A model generated the notes under the pieces. It was not told the origin of the DNA and made no database searches. It saw only the letters and a list, made by a program, of their open reading frames with translations. A stretch of 64,000 nucleotides of DNA from Streptomyces sp. NBC_01429 (GTDB lineage: Bacteria; Actinomycetota; Actinomycetes; Streptomycetales; Streptomycetaceae). Location: positions 6,475,501 through 6,539,500 of the forward strand of contig NZ_CP109599.1 in NCBI RefSeq assembly GCF_036231945.1, read 5' to 3'. Shown here piece by piece: positions 33,178 through 40,522 of this stretch; within the stretch, counting starts at the first letter, position 1; the number at the start of each line of letters is the position of its first letter. A program made the position numbers and the translations under genes.

Positions 33178-34083
33178 ATGGAGCGTCGTATCGCTCAGTA
33201 CCGGCCCGTCAACGCGCCACCGGCCTGGGAACACGTCGCCGACGAGGTCCGCGCCACCGTCTCGCGCGCCGCACCCCTCACCACCCACCGCGCCCGGGAC
33301 CTCCTCACCGCCCTGACCCGCCTCGCCGTCTTCGCCCACCAGTTGGGCATTCCCGCCGATGCCCGGCGCTGGCTGGAGCCGTCCATGGTCGAGCACTTCA
33401 CCGCGACGGGCTGCCTGAATGTGAAGAAGTCCTGCCGTGCGAACTACCGGGCCTGCCTCACCACGATCCGCCACGCCGTCTACGGCCCGGACCTCCCCGG
33501 CGGCCGCCCCGTAGCGCTCGGCGCCTCCGACCCCTCCCAGCCCTACACCCCCCACCAGAAAGCCGGACTGTGGGCCTGGGCCGGCGGCCAGTCCACCGAC
33601 GAACTACGCAGGGGCCTGCGCCTCCTGCTGGCACTCGGACTCGGCTGCGGACTCGACACCTCCGAAGTCATCCCGCTACGCGGCCCCGACATCCGTGTAC
33701 TGGACGACGGCACCTGCGTCCTGGCCGTCCGCGGCAGACGCGCGCGCCTGGTCATCTGCTCACGGCCCTACGAACGCACGCTCGCGGACGCGGCCCGCCA
33801 CGCCCAGGAGCGGTTCCTCTTCCGTCCCGGCTGTTTCGCGCGCAAGAGCAACACCATCACCGATCTCGTCTACCGAACCAACCAGGACCCGCGGGTGCCG
33901 CGCCTGGTCATGGGCCGCTGCCGCGCCACCTGGCTGGTGGAACGCATGAACGTCCCCATCCCCCTGCCCGTCCTGCTCGCCGCGGCGGGCCTCGACTCGC
34001 TCCACGCCCTCTCCCGCCTCCTGCCCTACCTCGCAGGCACCAGCGCCGAGCAGGCCCACACCGTCCTCAGGGAGATGCCGTGA
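33178..34083 (+). CDS. Tyrosine-recombinase-like protein with degenerate active site
   Basis: A 301-residue protein with the two-domain look of an XerC/D-type recombinase: an N-terminal helical core-binding part, then RLLLALGLGCGLDTSEVIPLRGPDI in place of 'TGLRxSELLxLxWxDI' and GRCRATWLVERMNVPIPLPVLLAAAGL in place of 'HxLRHTFAxxLLxxGxxlxxvxxxLGH'. Arg I is Asp160, the first His is Gly246 and the LGH His is lost; only Arg249 and perhaps Tyr284 remain. Strand exchange is therefore doubtful. ATG has GGAGG six bases upstream. Stop overlaps the next start (GTGA), so both proteins are made together. Confidence 0.6.
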   Translation: MERRIAQYRPVNAPPAWEHVADEVRATVSRAAPLTTHRARDLLTALTRLAVFAHQLGIPADARRWLEPSMVEHFTATGCLNVKKSCRANYRACLTTIRHAVYGPDLPGGRPVALGASDPSQPYTPHQKAGLWAWAGGQSTDELRRGLRLLLALGLGCGLDTSEVIPLRGPDIRVLDDGTCVLAVRGRRARLVICSRPYERTLADAARHAQERFLFRPGCFARKSNTITDLVYRTNQDPRVPRLVMGRCRATWLVERMNVPIPLPVLLAAAGLDSLHALSRLLPYLAGTSAEQAHTVLREMP

Positions 34084-35858
34084 CCACAGCCCGCACCCCG
34101 CGCCCCGGCCACTGCGCCGGCACACCCACCTGGCTGAAGCAGCTGCGCGAGCGCCGCCAGAGCGTCAGGGCCGCCGAATTCACCCGCGCCCGCCAGTTCG
34201 TCGACCGCTCCGGCATCATCCCTCTGCTGCACCACGCACAGCAGCGCGCCCGCAAATCCCCCGCAGGCCGCACCCGCACCATCAGCCTCCACGCCCTGTT
34301 CATCGCCATGACCCTCGACTCCTGGCGCAACCAGGGACGCGTCGTCCTCGCCGAGGTCGCCGACATCCTCGCCCAACAGCTCACCCCCGCCACCCGCGCC
34401 CAACTCGCCCTGCCCGCCTGGCCCGACGACGCAGCCGGCTTCGAAGCCGCCTACCTCGCCGTACGGCGCGCCTTCCACGCAGCCGAAGCGGTGATGGACC
34501 CCTCCCCACTGCCCAAACACCGCCTGACGCGCGCCGCCGCACTGCGCATGGAGCAAGAGGCAGACCCGGAAGGACTCGCCGCACGCCGCCGCCTGCTCGT
34601 CGAGATCACCAACCGCCTCCTCGAAGCCTCCCTCGCCCCCGCCAGGCCCGTCATCGAAGAGTTCTGGGACGGCTCGGCCGCCGTGGATGCCACCCCGATC
34701 CGCACATTCTCACGCGGCGTCAGCACCACCGCACCGCACACCTCCACCGACCCCGATGCCGCCTTCTACGTCCGCGAAGGCAACCACCGCGACCCCGCCG
34801 ACACACCCACCGGCACCGGGAAGCCGAAGAAGGCCAAACGCATCCTCTACGGCTACGAAGCCACCCTCGTCGTCACCGGCGCCACCTCCACCACACCCCG
34901 CGGCGGCACACCCCCACCAACCCACACGGACGACCTGCGGCTGCCCGCCCTCACCCTCGCCTTCACCCTCCACAAACCCGGCCACGACCCGGCAGGCAAC
35001 GCCGTCACCGCCCTGCGCAACATCGCCCGGCGCGGCTACCAACCCGGCTGGCTCGCCGCCGACCGCGCCTACAACGCCGCCAAGCCCGAGGACTTCCACA
35101 TCCCCGTCCGTGACCTCGGCTACAAACCCGTCTGGGACTACCGCACCGACCAGCTCGGCATCCAGGAATCCCACGCCGGCGCTCTCCTCATCGACGGCAC
35201 CTGGTACTGCCCCAGCCTTCCCGAACCCCTCATCACCACCACCGCCGACCTCCTGGCCAAGAAGATCGACCAGGCCACCTGGCACACCCGCATCCACGCA
35301 CGCGCCGCCTACCGGCTGCGCCCCAAAGCCGCCCCCGACCAGCGCGGCGCCCGCCGCATGCTCTGCCCCGCCGCCGGCACCCACCCCACCGTCGCCTGCC
35401 CCCTCAAAGCGCGCAGCCTCGGCAAGGGCCACCACCTGCCCGTCGTCGACATCACCCCCACCCCCGCAGGACCGCCCGAGATCTGCCGCAAACAGTCACT
35501 CACCTTCGCCCGCGACACCGGCATCCGCTACTGGCAGGAACTCGACCACGGCCTCGCCCCCTGGGTCCACCACTACTTCCGCCTGCGCAACCGCGTCGAA
35601 CACTTCAACGCCTACGCCAAGGACCACGAAGCCATCGAACGCAGCCGCACCCGCCGTATCCGCGGCATCGCTGCCCAGTCGCTCCTCCTGGCCTTCCAAC
35701 TCGCCCACGCCAACCACCGCAAACTCGCAAGCTGGCTTGACACCCTCCAGACAGGCGACCTCCCCGCCCGCCGCCGGTCCTCCAACCGCCACACACTCAA
35801 GAACCCCCACCACTGGACCCCCAACGGCTACCTCCCCAACCCAAGCCCCGAAAGCTAA
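34080..35858 (+). CDS. DDE / RNase H-fold transposase-like protein
   Basis: A 592-residue protein. Candidate catalytic acids are Asp203 (GSAAVDATPIRTF), Asp328 (GWLAADRAYNA) and Glu507 (RLRNRVEHFNAYAKDHEAIERS), spaced as in DDE transposases with a long insert between the second Asp and Glu. That insert (about 360-480) has Cys429-Pro and Cys440-Pro, a possible metal site. N-terminal 200 residues are helical and unfamiliar. I see no terminal inverted repeats or target duplication around it. GTG start is coupled to the recombinase-like gene. It may be a domesticated or two-component transposase. The frame is very rich in C at third positions. Confidence 0.6.
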   Translation: MTTARTPRPGHCAGTPTWLKQLRERRQSVRAAEFTRARQFVDRSGIIPLLHHAQQRARKSPAGRTRTISLHALFIAMTLDSWRNQGRVVLAEVADILAQQLTPATRAQLALPAWPDDAAGFEAAYLAVRRAFHAAEAVMDPSPLPKHRLTRAAALRMEQEADPEGLAARRRLLVEITNRLLEASLAPARPVIEEFWDGSAAVDATPIRTFSRGVSTTAPHTSTDPDAAFYVREGNHRDPADTPTGTGKPKKAKRILYGYEATLVVTGATSTTPRGGTPPPTHTDDLRLPALTLAFTLHKPGHDPAGNAVTALRNIARRGYQPGWLAADRAYNAAKPEDFHIPVRDLGYKPVWDYRTDQLGIQESHAGALLIDGTWYCPSLPEPLITTTADLLAKKIDQATWHTRIHARAAYRLRPKAAPDQRGARRMLCPAAGTHPTVACPLKARSLGKGHHLPVVDITPTPAGPPEICRKQSLTFARDTGIRYWQELDHGLAPWVHHYFRLRNRVEHFNAYAKDHEAIERSRTRRIRGIAAQSLLLAFQLAHANHRKLASWLDTLQTGDLPARRRSSNRHTLKNPHHWTPNGYLPNPSPES

Positions 35859-35903
35859 CTCACCCCACCCCACACACCACACCTGACCAGCACAAACACA
35901 TCC

Positions 35904-35929
35904 GGCCCTCTGCGAACCCACAGAGGGCC
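35904..35929. terminator. Hairpin after the DDE gene
   Basis: GGCCCTCTG (35904-35912) with CAGAGGGCC (35921-35929), perfect 9-bp stem, eight-base loop, 45 bases past the stop. Confidence 0.7.
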
Positions 35930-35952
35930 AGATCACGTCCACCACAACAACA

Positions 35953-35991
35953 AAGCCGGTCAAAGCGACATAGCGTCGCTTTGACCGGCTT
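35953..35991. terminator. Long perfect hairpin between the cassette and tRNA-Leu
   Basis: A 17-bp perfect stem (AAGCCGGTCAAAGCGAC, 35953-35969, with 35975-35991) and a five-base loop. It begins about 22 bases past the tRNA 3' end and probably terminates the tRNA on the minus strand and serves the cassette on the plus strand. Unusually long and A/T-containing for its surroundings. Confidence 0.75.
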
Positions 35992-36012
35992 CATTTGGTC
36001 GGATGACCTTGG

Positions 36013-36097
36013 TGTCCGAGGGGGGACTTGAACCCCCACGCCCGATAAAGGGCACTAGCACCTCAAGCTAGCGCGTCTGCCATTCCGCCACCCGGAC
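36013..36097 (-). tRNA. tRNA-Leu (anticodon GAG)
   Basis: 85 bases without CCA. Acceptor GTCCGGG (36097 down) pairs with CTCGGAC (36014-36020), discriminator A at 36013, and CCA appears encoded at 36010-36012. D-arm GTGGCGGAATGGCAGACGC, anticodon stem CTAGC/GCTAG with loop TTGAGGT (anticodon at 36062-36064), a long variable arm as in class II tRNAs, and T-loop GGTTCAAGTCC. The 3' end faces the accessory cassette, which makes it a natural integration site. Confidence 0.95.
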
Positions 36098-36330
36098 CAG
36101 GTGTCTGCCGGGCCGCCCTGGGGCGTTCCGACGTGGAAAACCATAGCAAACATTCGGGGGTGCCCGATCACGGCCCGGTCCTGGTCCGGTCCTGGCCCGG
36201 TCCTGTGTGACGGGCGTGTGACGGGCGGGGTCCGGCCTTGGGCGCCGGAGTGGATCGCGGGAGTATGTGAGGGACCAGCAGCCCGGGACCGGGCCGAGGA
36301 CCACCAGTGATGACCGTGGGAGTGAGCAGC

Positions 36331-37656
36331 GTGAGCGAGCCGAACGCGGGCAGGACCGTTTCGGGCGAGGACGAGGTCGTCGACCTCTGCCGTGATCTGA
36401 TCCGGATCGACACCAGCAACTACGGCGACCACTCGGGACCCGGGGAACGGGCCGCCGCCGAGTACGTGGCGGAGAAGCTCGCCGAGGTGGGGCTCGAACC
36501 GCAGATCTTCGAGTCGCACAAGGGCCGCGCCTCCACCGTCGCCCGGATCGAGGGCGAGGACCCCTCCAAGCCGGCCCTGCTCATCCACGGGCACACCGAT
36601 GTCGTCCCGGCCAACGCCGAGGACTGGCGCCACCATCCCTTCTCCGGTGAGATCGCGGACGGCTGCGTGTGGGGCCGGGGCGCGGTCGACATGAAGGACA
36701 TGGACGCGATGACCCTCGCGGTCGTACGGGACCGGATGCGCAGCGGTCGCAAGCCCCCGCGCGACATCGTGCTCGCCTTCCTCGCCGACGAGGAGGCGGG
36801 CGGTACGTACGGCGCGCGGTTCCTGGTCGACAAGCACCCCGGGCTCTTCGAGGGCGTCACGGAGGCGATCAGCGAGGTCGGCGGCTTCTCCTTCACCGTC
36901 AACGAGAACCTGCGGCTCTATCTGGTCGAGACGGCCCAGAAGGGCATGCACTGGATGCGGCTCACGGTGGACGGCACCGCGGGCCACGGCTCGATGACCA
37001 ACAACGACAACGCGATCACCGAACTGTGCGAGGCCGTGGGGCGGCTGGGCCGGCACCAGTGGCCGGTGCGGGTGACCAAGACCGTACGGTCGTTCCTGGA
37101 CGAGCTGTCCGACGCGCTCGGCACCCCGCTCGACCCGGAGGACATGGACGCCACGCTCGCCAAGCTCGGCGGTATCGCGAAGATGATCGGCGCCACCCTG
37201 CGCAACTCGGCGGCGCCCACCATGTTCGGCGCCGGCTACAAGGTGAACGTGATCCCCGGCCAGGCCACCGCCCACGTCGACGGCCGGTTCCTGCCGGGGT
37301 ACGAGCAGGAGTTCCTCGCCGACCTCGACCGGATCCTCGGCCCCCGGGTCAAGCGCGAGGACGTACACGGCGACAAGGCGCTGGAGACCAGCTTCGACGG
37401 GAAGCTGGTGGACGCCATGCAGACGGCGCTCTCGGCGGAGGACCCGATCGCGCGGGCCGTTCCCTACATGCTGTCGGGCGGTACGGACGCCAAGTCCTTC
37501 GACGACCTCGGCATCCGCGGCTTCGGCTTCGCCCCTCTGAAGCTGCCGCCGGAGCTGGACTTCGCCGGGATGTTCCACGGCATCGACGAGCGGGTGCCGG
37601 TGGACGGCCTCAAGTTCGGTGTGCGCGTGCTGGACCGGTTCATCGACCACAGCTGA
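36331..37656 (+). CDS. M20-family metallopeptidase / deacylase
   Basis: A 441-residue M20 protein. Zinc-site sequence: LLIHGHTDVVPA (His and Asp), WGRGAVDMKDMDAM (bridging Asp), AFLADEEAGG (general base and zinc Glu), and the last zinc His in AGMFHGIDERVPV. A dimerisation domain lies between (GTAGHGSMTNNDNAI). Members hydrolyse dipeptides or N-acyl amino acids; the substrate here is not known. GTG at 36331 chosen: GGGAG lies eight bases upstream and it gives the VSEPNAG start common in Streptomyces relatives. First gene on the core side of tRNA-Leu. Confidence 0.9.
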   Translation: MSEPNAGRTVSGEDEVVDLCRDLIRIDTSNYGDHSGPGERAAAEYVAEKLAEVGLEPQIFESHKGRASTVARIEGEDPSKPALLIHGHTDVVPANAEDWRHHPFSGEIADGCVWGRGAVDMKDMDAMTLAVVRDRMRSGRKPPRDIVLAFLADEEAGGTYGARFLVDKHPGLFEGVTEAISEVGGFSFTVNENLRLYLVETAQKGMHWMRLTVDGTAGHGSMTNNDNAITELCEAVGRLGRHQWPVRVTKTVRSFLDELSDALGTPLDPEDMDATLAKLGGIAKMIGATLRNSAAPTMFGAGYKVNVIPGQATAHVDGRFLPGYEQEFLADLDRILGPRVKREDVHGDKALETSFDGKLVDAMQTALSAEDPIARAVPYMLSGGTDAKSFDDLGIRGFGFAPLKLPPELDFAGMFHGIDERVPVDGLKFGVRVLDRFIDHS

Positions 37657-37666
37657 CGAGCGGCCG

Positions 37667-38080
37667 GTGCGTCCGCTGTCGCACGGCTGCACCAATCGCA
37701 CGGCCGGTGACGGGGCCGTCGTGGAGAAGACCTACGACGGCCCCGATTCCGCCCTGAGGCTCGACCGCGAACGGCTCCCGCTGACCCGGCTGCGCGGCCG
37801 GCTGCCGGTGCCGCCCGTCCTCGGGGCGGACATCCGCACCCTCACACTCGGCTTCGTCCCCGGAACGCCCGGACAGGAGCTGCTGGACGCGGGGCACGCG
37901 GCCGCGGTCCTGCGGGCGTGCGGAGAGGTCCTGAGCCGTATCCACGCCACGCCGACGGACCGGTGCGCGTGGTTCGAGAGCTTCTGCCGGCGGTGGGATC
38001 CGGACGGGCCCGGGGTGCGGCTGTGGCGGGAGCGCGCCCGGATCACCGCCGGGTGGCGGGGGCGTCCGACCGCTCCGTAA
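37667..38080 (+). CDS. Aminoglycoside-phosphotransferase-like protein, shortened
   Basis: About 137 residues resembling the N-terminal lobe of APH/ChoK kinases: LSHGCTNRTAGDGAVVEKTYDGPDSALRLDRE (lysine-bearing strand, here VVEKTY), then LTLGFVPGTPGQELL (hinge) and VLRACGEVLSRIHATP. The catalytic HGDxxxxN and metal D motifs of the C-lobe are missing; the frame stops at 38080. So it is either a truncated remnant or an N-lobe-only protein. GTG start is not well supported by an RBS. It starts 11 bases after the peptidase. Confidence 0.5.
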   Translation: MRPLSHGCTNRTAGDGAVVEKTYDGPDSALRLDRERLPLTRLRGRLPVPPVLGADIRTLTLGFVPGTPGQELLDAGHAAAVLRACGEVLSRIHATPTDRCAWFESFCRRWDPDGPGVRLWRERARITAGWRGRPTAP

Positions 38081-38208
38081 TTCGCCAGCGTGTGCGTATG
38101 CACCGCAGAAGAGTGAATGCCGCCAAACGGTCGTAGCCTCCTTGATCCTTCCTCGTTACAGATGTGCGGTCCGCGGCTGGGGCCGCATGTGCTCTCCAAG
38201 GAGGAAGA

Positions 38209-38442
38209 ATGATCAAGAAGGTCGTCGCTGCTGCGGCTGTCACCGGTGGTCTCGTGCTCGCGGGCGCGGGCATGGCCGTCGCCGACTCCGGTGCGCAGGC
38301 CGCCGCCGTCGGTTCCCCCGGTGTGCTCTCGGGCAACGTTGTCCAGATCCCCGTTCACGTTCCGGTGAACGTGTGCGGCAACACCATCAACGTGATCGGG
38401 CTGCTGAACCCCAGCTTCGGCAACGTCTGCATCAACAAGTGA
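38209..38442 (+). CDS. chpH: Short chaplin (ChpH-like)
   Basis: A 77-residue secreted protein: signal peptide MIKKVVAAAAVTGGLVLAGA with AVADS cleavage region, then one chaplin domain (GSPGVLSGNVVQIPVHVPV, then NVCGNTINVIGLLNPSFGNVCINK) with the two cysteines. Short chaplins form amyloid fibrils that coat aerial hyphae and lower surface tension. ATG has AAGGAGGAAG upstream. The long chaplin follows on the same strand, as with chpH-chpC in S. coelicolor. Confidence 0.93.
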   Translation: MIKKVVAAAAVTGGLVLAGAGMAVADSGAQAAAVGSPGVLSGNVVQIPVHVPVNVCGNTINVIGLLNPSFGNVCINK

Positions 38443-38481
38443 CGTCGTAGCTCTCGCCCGTGAGGGTCTGAGCCCGGCCCC

Positions 38482-38514
38482 GGCCCCGGAGCGCGCGCCT
38501 TGCGCTCCGGGGCC
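38482..38514. terminator. Hairpin after the short chaplin
   Basis: Perfect 13-bp stem GGCCCCGGAGCGC (38482-38494) with 38502-38514, loop GCGCCTT. Forty bases past the stop; would separate the two chaplin transcripts or attenuate the second. Confidence 0.75.
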
Positions 38515-38581
38515 GCTGGGCATCCTGCCCCGGCACCGATGCCCAGGGCAGTCACCAAGGCAGAAGGCAGGGATCGAAGCA

Positions 38582-39400
38582 ATGAGGCAGGTCACGCGCA
38601 AGAGCCTGATCACCGTGGCGGCGGCGGGCGGCGTGCTCGCCCTCGGCGGCGGCTACGCGCAGGCGGACGCCGGAGCCGGTAGCACCGCGGCGAATTCTCC
38701 GGGCGTGCTGTCCGGGAACAACGTCCAGGTGCCGGTGCACGTTCCGGTCAATGTGTGCGGCAACACCGTCGATGTCGTCGGGGTGCTCAACCCGGCTTTC
38801 GGCAACAAGTGCGCCAACACGTCGGGCAAGCCGTCCGGCGGATACGGTGACGCGCACGGCGGCGGCGCCCACACCACTCCGGCACACGGCGGCTCCCACG
38901 AGGGCGGCTCGCACCCCGGCGCCACGCACACCGTGCCGGCCGGCGGCTCGCACGCGGGCGGGTCGCACGCCGGGAGCGGTACGGCCAACTCGCCGGGCGT
39001 CGGCTCCGGCAACAACGTCCAGGTGCCGATCGACATCCCCATCAACGCCTGCGGCAACAGCATCGACGTGGTCGGGCTGCTGAACCCCACCTTCGGCAAC
39101 GGCTGCGCGAACGTCGAGTCGCCCGTCACCCCGCCGCCGGTCCAGCCCGAGAAGCCCGGTGAGCCCGGCACCCCGGGCAAGCCCGGTGAGCCGACCGAGC
39201 CGCGCACCGTCCCGCCGGCTCCGCACACTCCGAACACCCCGGAGACGCAGACCGTCGCGCAGCCGGAGACCAAGCCGGAGGCAGAGAAGGAGCTGCTCGC
39301 GTCGACCGGTGCCGGTGGCCTCGGCATCGCGATCCCGGTGGGCGCCGGCATGCTGCTCGCGGGCACCATCCTCTACCGCCGCGCCCGCGCCTCCGCGTAG
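38582..39400 (+). CDS. chpC: Long, sortase-anchored chaplin with two chaplin domains (ChpC-like)
   Basis: A 272-residue protein: signal peptide (1-29), chaplin domain 1 (NSPGVLSGNNVQVPVHVPV ... NPAFGNKCAN), a Gly/His/Ser-rich spacer at about 80-135 (GGGAHTTPAHGGSHEGGSH and similar), chaplin domain 2 (NSPGVGSGNNVQVPIDIPI ... NPTFGNGCAN), a Pro/Glu-rich wall-spanning region, then LASTG, a hydrophobic helix and RRARA. LAxTG marks it for the class E sortases of Streptomyces, so it is wall-linked and may nucleate short chaplins. Confidence 0.93.
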   Translation: MRQVTRKSLITVAAAGGVLALGGGYAQADAGAGSTAANSPGVLSGNNVQVPVHVPVNVCGNTVDVVGVLNPAFGNKCANTSGKPSGGYGDAHGGGAHTTPAHGGSHEGGSHPGATHTVPAGGSHAGGSHAGSGTANSPGVGSGNNVQVPIDIPINACGNSIDVVGLLNPTFGNGCANVESPVTPPPVQPEKPGEPGTPGKPGEPTEPRTVPPAPHTPNTPETQTVAQPETKPEAEKELLASTGAGGLGIAIPVGAGMLLAGTILYRRARASA

Positions 39401-39536
39401 TCGGACGCAGGCGGGGAGAACGCACGCGGCGCGGACACGGCACGCACCGGCCGCTCTCGCGGTCAGTGGCCGTGGTCGGCGTCGCGAGAGGACACCAAGG
39501 GCGGGCTCCGCAACAGCGGGGCCCGTTCCGCCGTGC

Positions 39537-39725
39537 TCACCAGGTGGCGCGCACCTGGCGGATGATGCGCCGGCGCAGCCGCACTCTGCGGCTGCCGTCC
39601 CGGTGCAGACTCAGACGGTCCAGTTCCCAGTGCCCGTACTCGGCACGATCGGTGAGCAGACGGGCCGCATCCTTGCGGGAGACCCCGCGCGGCACGTACA
39701 CGTCGACAAATTCGTATTCCGGCAT
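39537..39725 (-). CDS. Small conserved basic protein (DUF5703-type)
   Basis: A 62-residue protein: MPEYEFVDVYVPRGVSRKDAARLLTD, then GHWELDRLSLHRDGSRRVRLRRRIIRQVR. A conserved Streptomyces small protein, which I associate with DUF5703; function unknown. Reads divergently from the following gene, 47 bases apart, and has a basic C-terminus that could bind nucleic acid. Confidence 0.75.
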   Translation of the reverse strand: MPEYEFVDVYVPRGVSRKDAARLLTDRAEYGHWELDRLSLHRDGSRRVRLRRRIIRQVRATW

Positions 39726-39772
39726 CGCATCTATTGTGCGGGCAGAGCCCCGGTACGGATAGCGTCTGCACT

Positions 39773-40423
39773 ATGTCTGATGCTGCGCAGCCCACCGCTG
39801 CCGAGGTACGCGCTGCCGCCGAGGCGGTCAAGGCCGCCCTGGACCGCCACCTGGCAGCGGTCGAACACCGTACGGGCGAGGACGACCCGGCGGTCTCCGA
39901 CGCGTTCAACGCCCTCGCCGTCGCCGCCGAGGTCTACGACGAGCGGCTCTACAACCGTTACGACGAGGTCACCCCCTTCGAGATCCCGGACCCGGACGAC
40001 TCCCTGCCGCCCTACAACGGTCCCGAGGAGCCCAACGCCCTCAGCGTGCTGATCCGGCGTGACTACGCGGTGGCGGAGCCGCAGCGGCTGCTCGCACAGG
40101 CACAGCGCATCGCCGATGTGGAGCGCGACAGTGACACCGGAGCCGTGGTGGGCGGCAGTGTGCACGCCGCGCTCGGAGTGCTCTTCGGCGAGTACGAACC
40201 GGACGAGATCGCCTCCCGGCACAAGGAATTCGGCCTCGAAGAGGGCGATTCCACACTCTGGGTCGCGGCGGCGGACGAACTCTCGGAACCGGGGGAGTGG
40301 CTGTCGGCCCCCTTCGAGCAGGCGGACCCCCAGCAGGTGGTGTGCCGGTTCGACGTCAGCGCGGTCTTCGACGAGGACGACCTCGACGCGGACCTGGACG
40401 ACCTGGAGGAACAGGACGCCTGA
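39773..40423 (+). CDS. Conserved acidic hypothetical protein
   Basis: A 216-residue soluble, acidic protein (PFEIPDPDDSLPPYNGPEEPNALSVLIRRDYAVAEPQRLL; C-terminus VFDEDDLDADLDDLEEQDA). No signal peptide, helices or motif that I recognise. ATG at MSDAAQPT chosen over an upstream in-frame start. It is a typical core-genome Streptomyces protein of unknown role. It converges on the RecD-like gene. Confidence 0.75.
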   Translation: MSDAAQPTAAEVRAAAEAVKAALDRHLAAVEHRTGEDDPAVSDAFNALAVAAEVYDERLYNRYDEVTPFEIPDPDDSLPPYNGPEEPNALSVLIRRDYAVAEPQRLLAQAQRIADVERDSDTGAVVGGSVHAALGVLFGEYEPDEIASRHKEFGLEEGDSTLWVAAADELSEPGEWLSAPFEQADPQQVVCRFDVSAVFDEDDLDADLDDLEEQDA

Positions 40424-40522
40424 CGGCTCCGGCGGCATCCGCGCGGGGCCGCCGGTCCGCCGCCCTCCCGCCGGTCCGCCCCCCCGGGGCACGGCGCGCC
40501 CGGGAGGGGCCGGCGCCGGGCA

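Noticed and set aside
34687..35886. 399-codon Pro/Ser/Thr-rich frame overlapping the DDE gene
   Set aside because: Composition is what a +1 shift of C-rich coding DNA gives; the DDE frame has RNase H-like motifs and a coupled start.
33147..35990. Terminal inverted repeats of an insertion sequence around the DDE gene
   Set aside because: No matching ends or short target duplications found by eye; only the two terminator-like hairpins lie downstream.
36010..36060. Duplicated attachment site from the tRNA-Leu 3' end
   Set aside because: No second copy of the tRNA 3' sequence was noticed anywhere in the window, so no att pair can be claimed.
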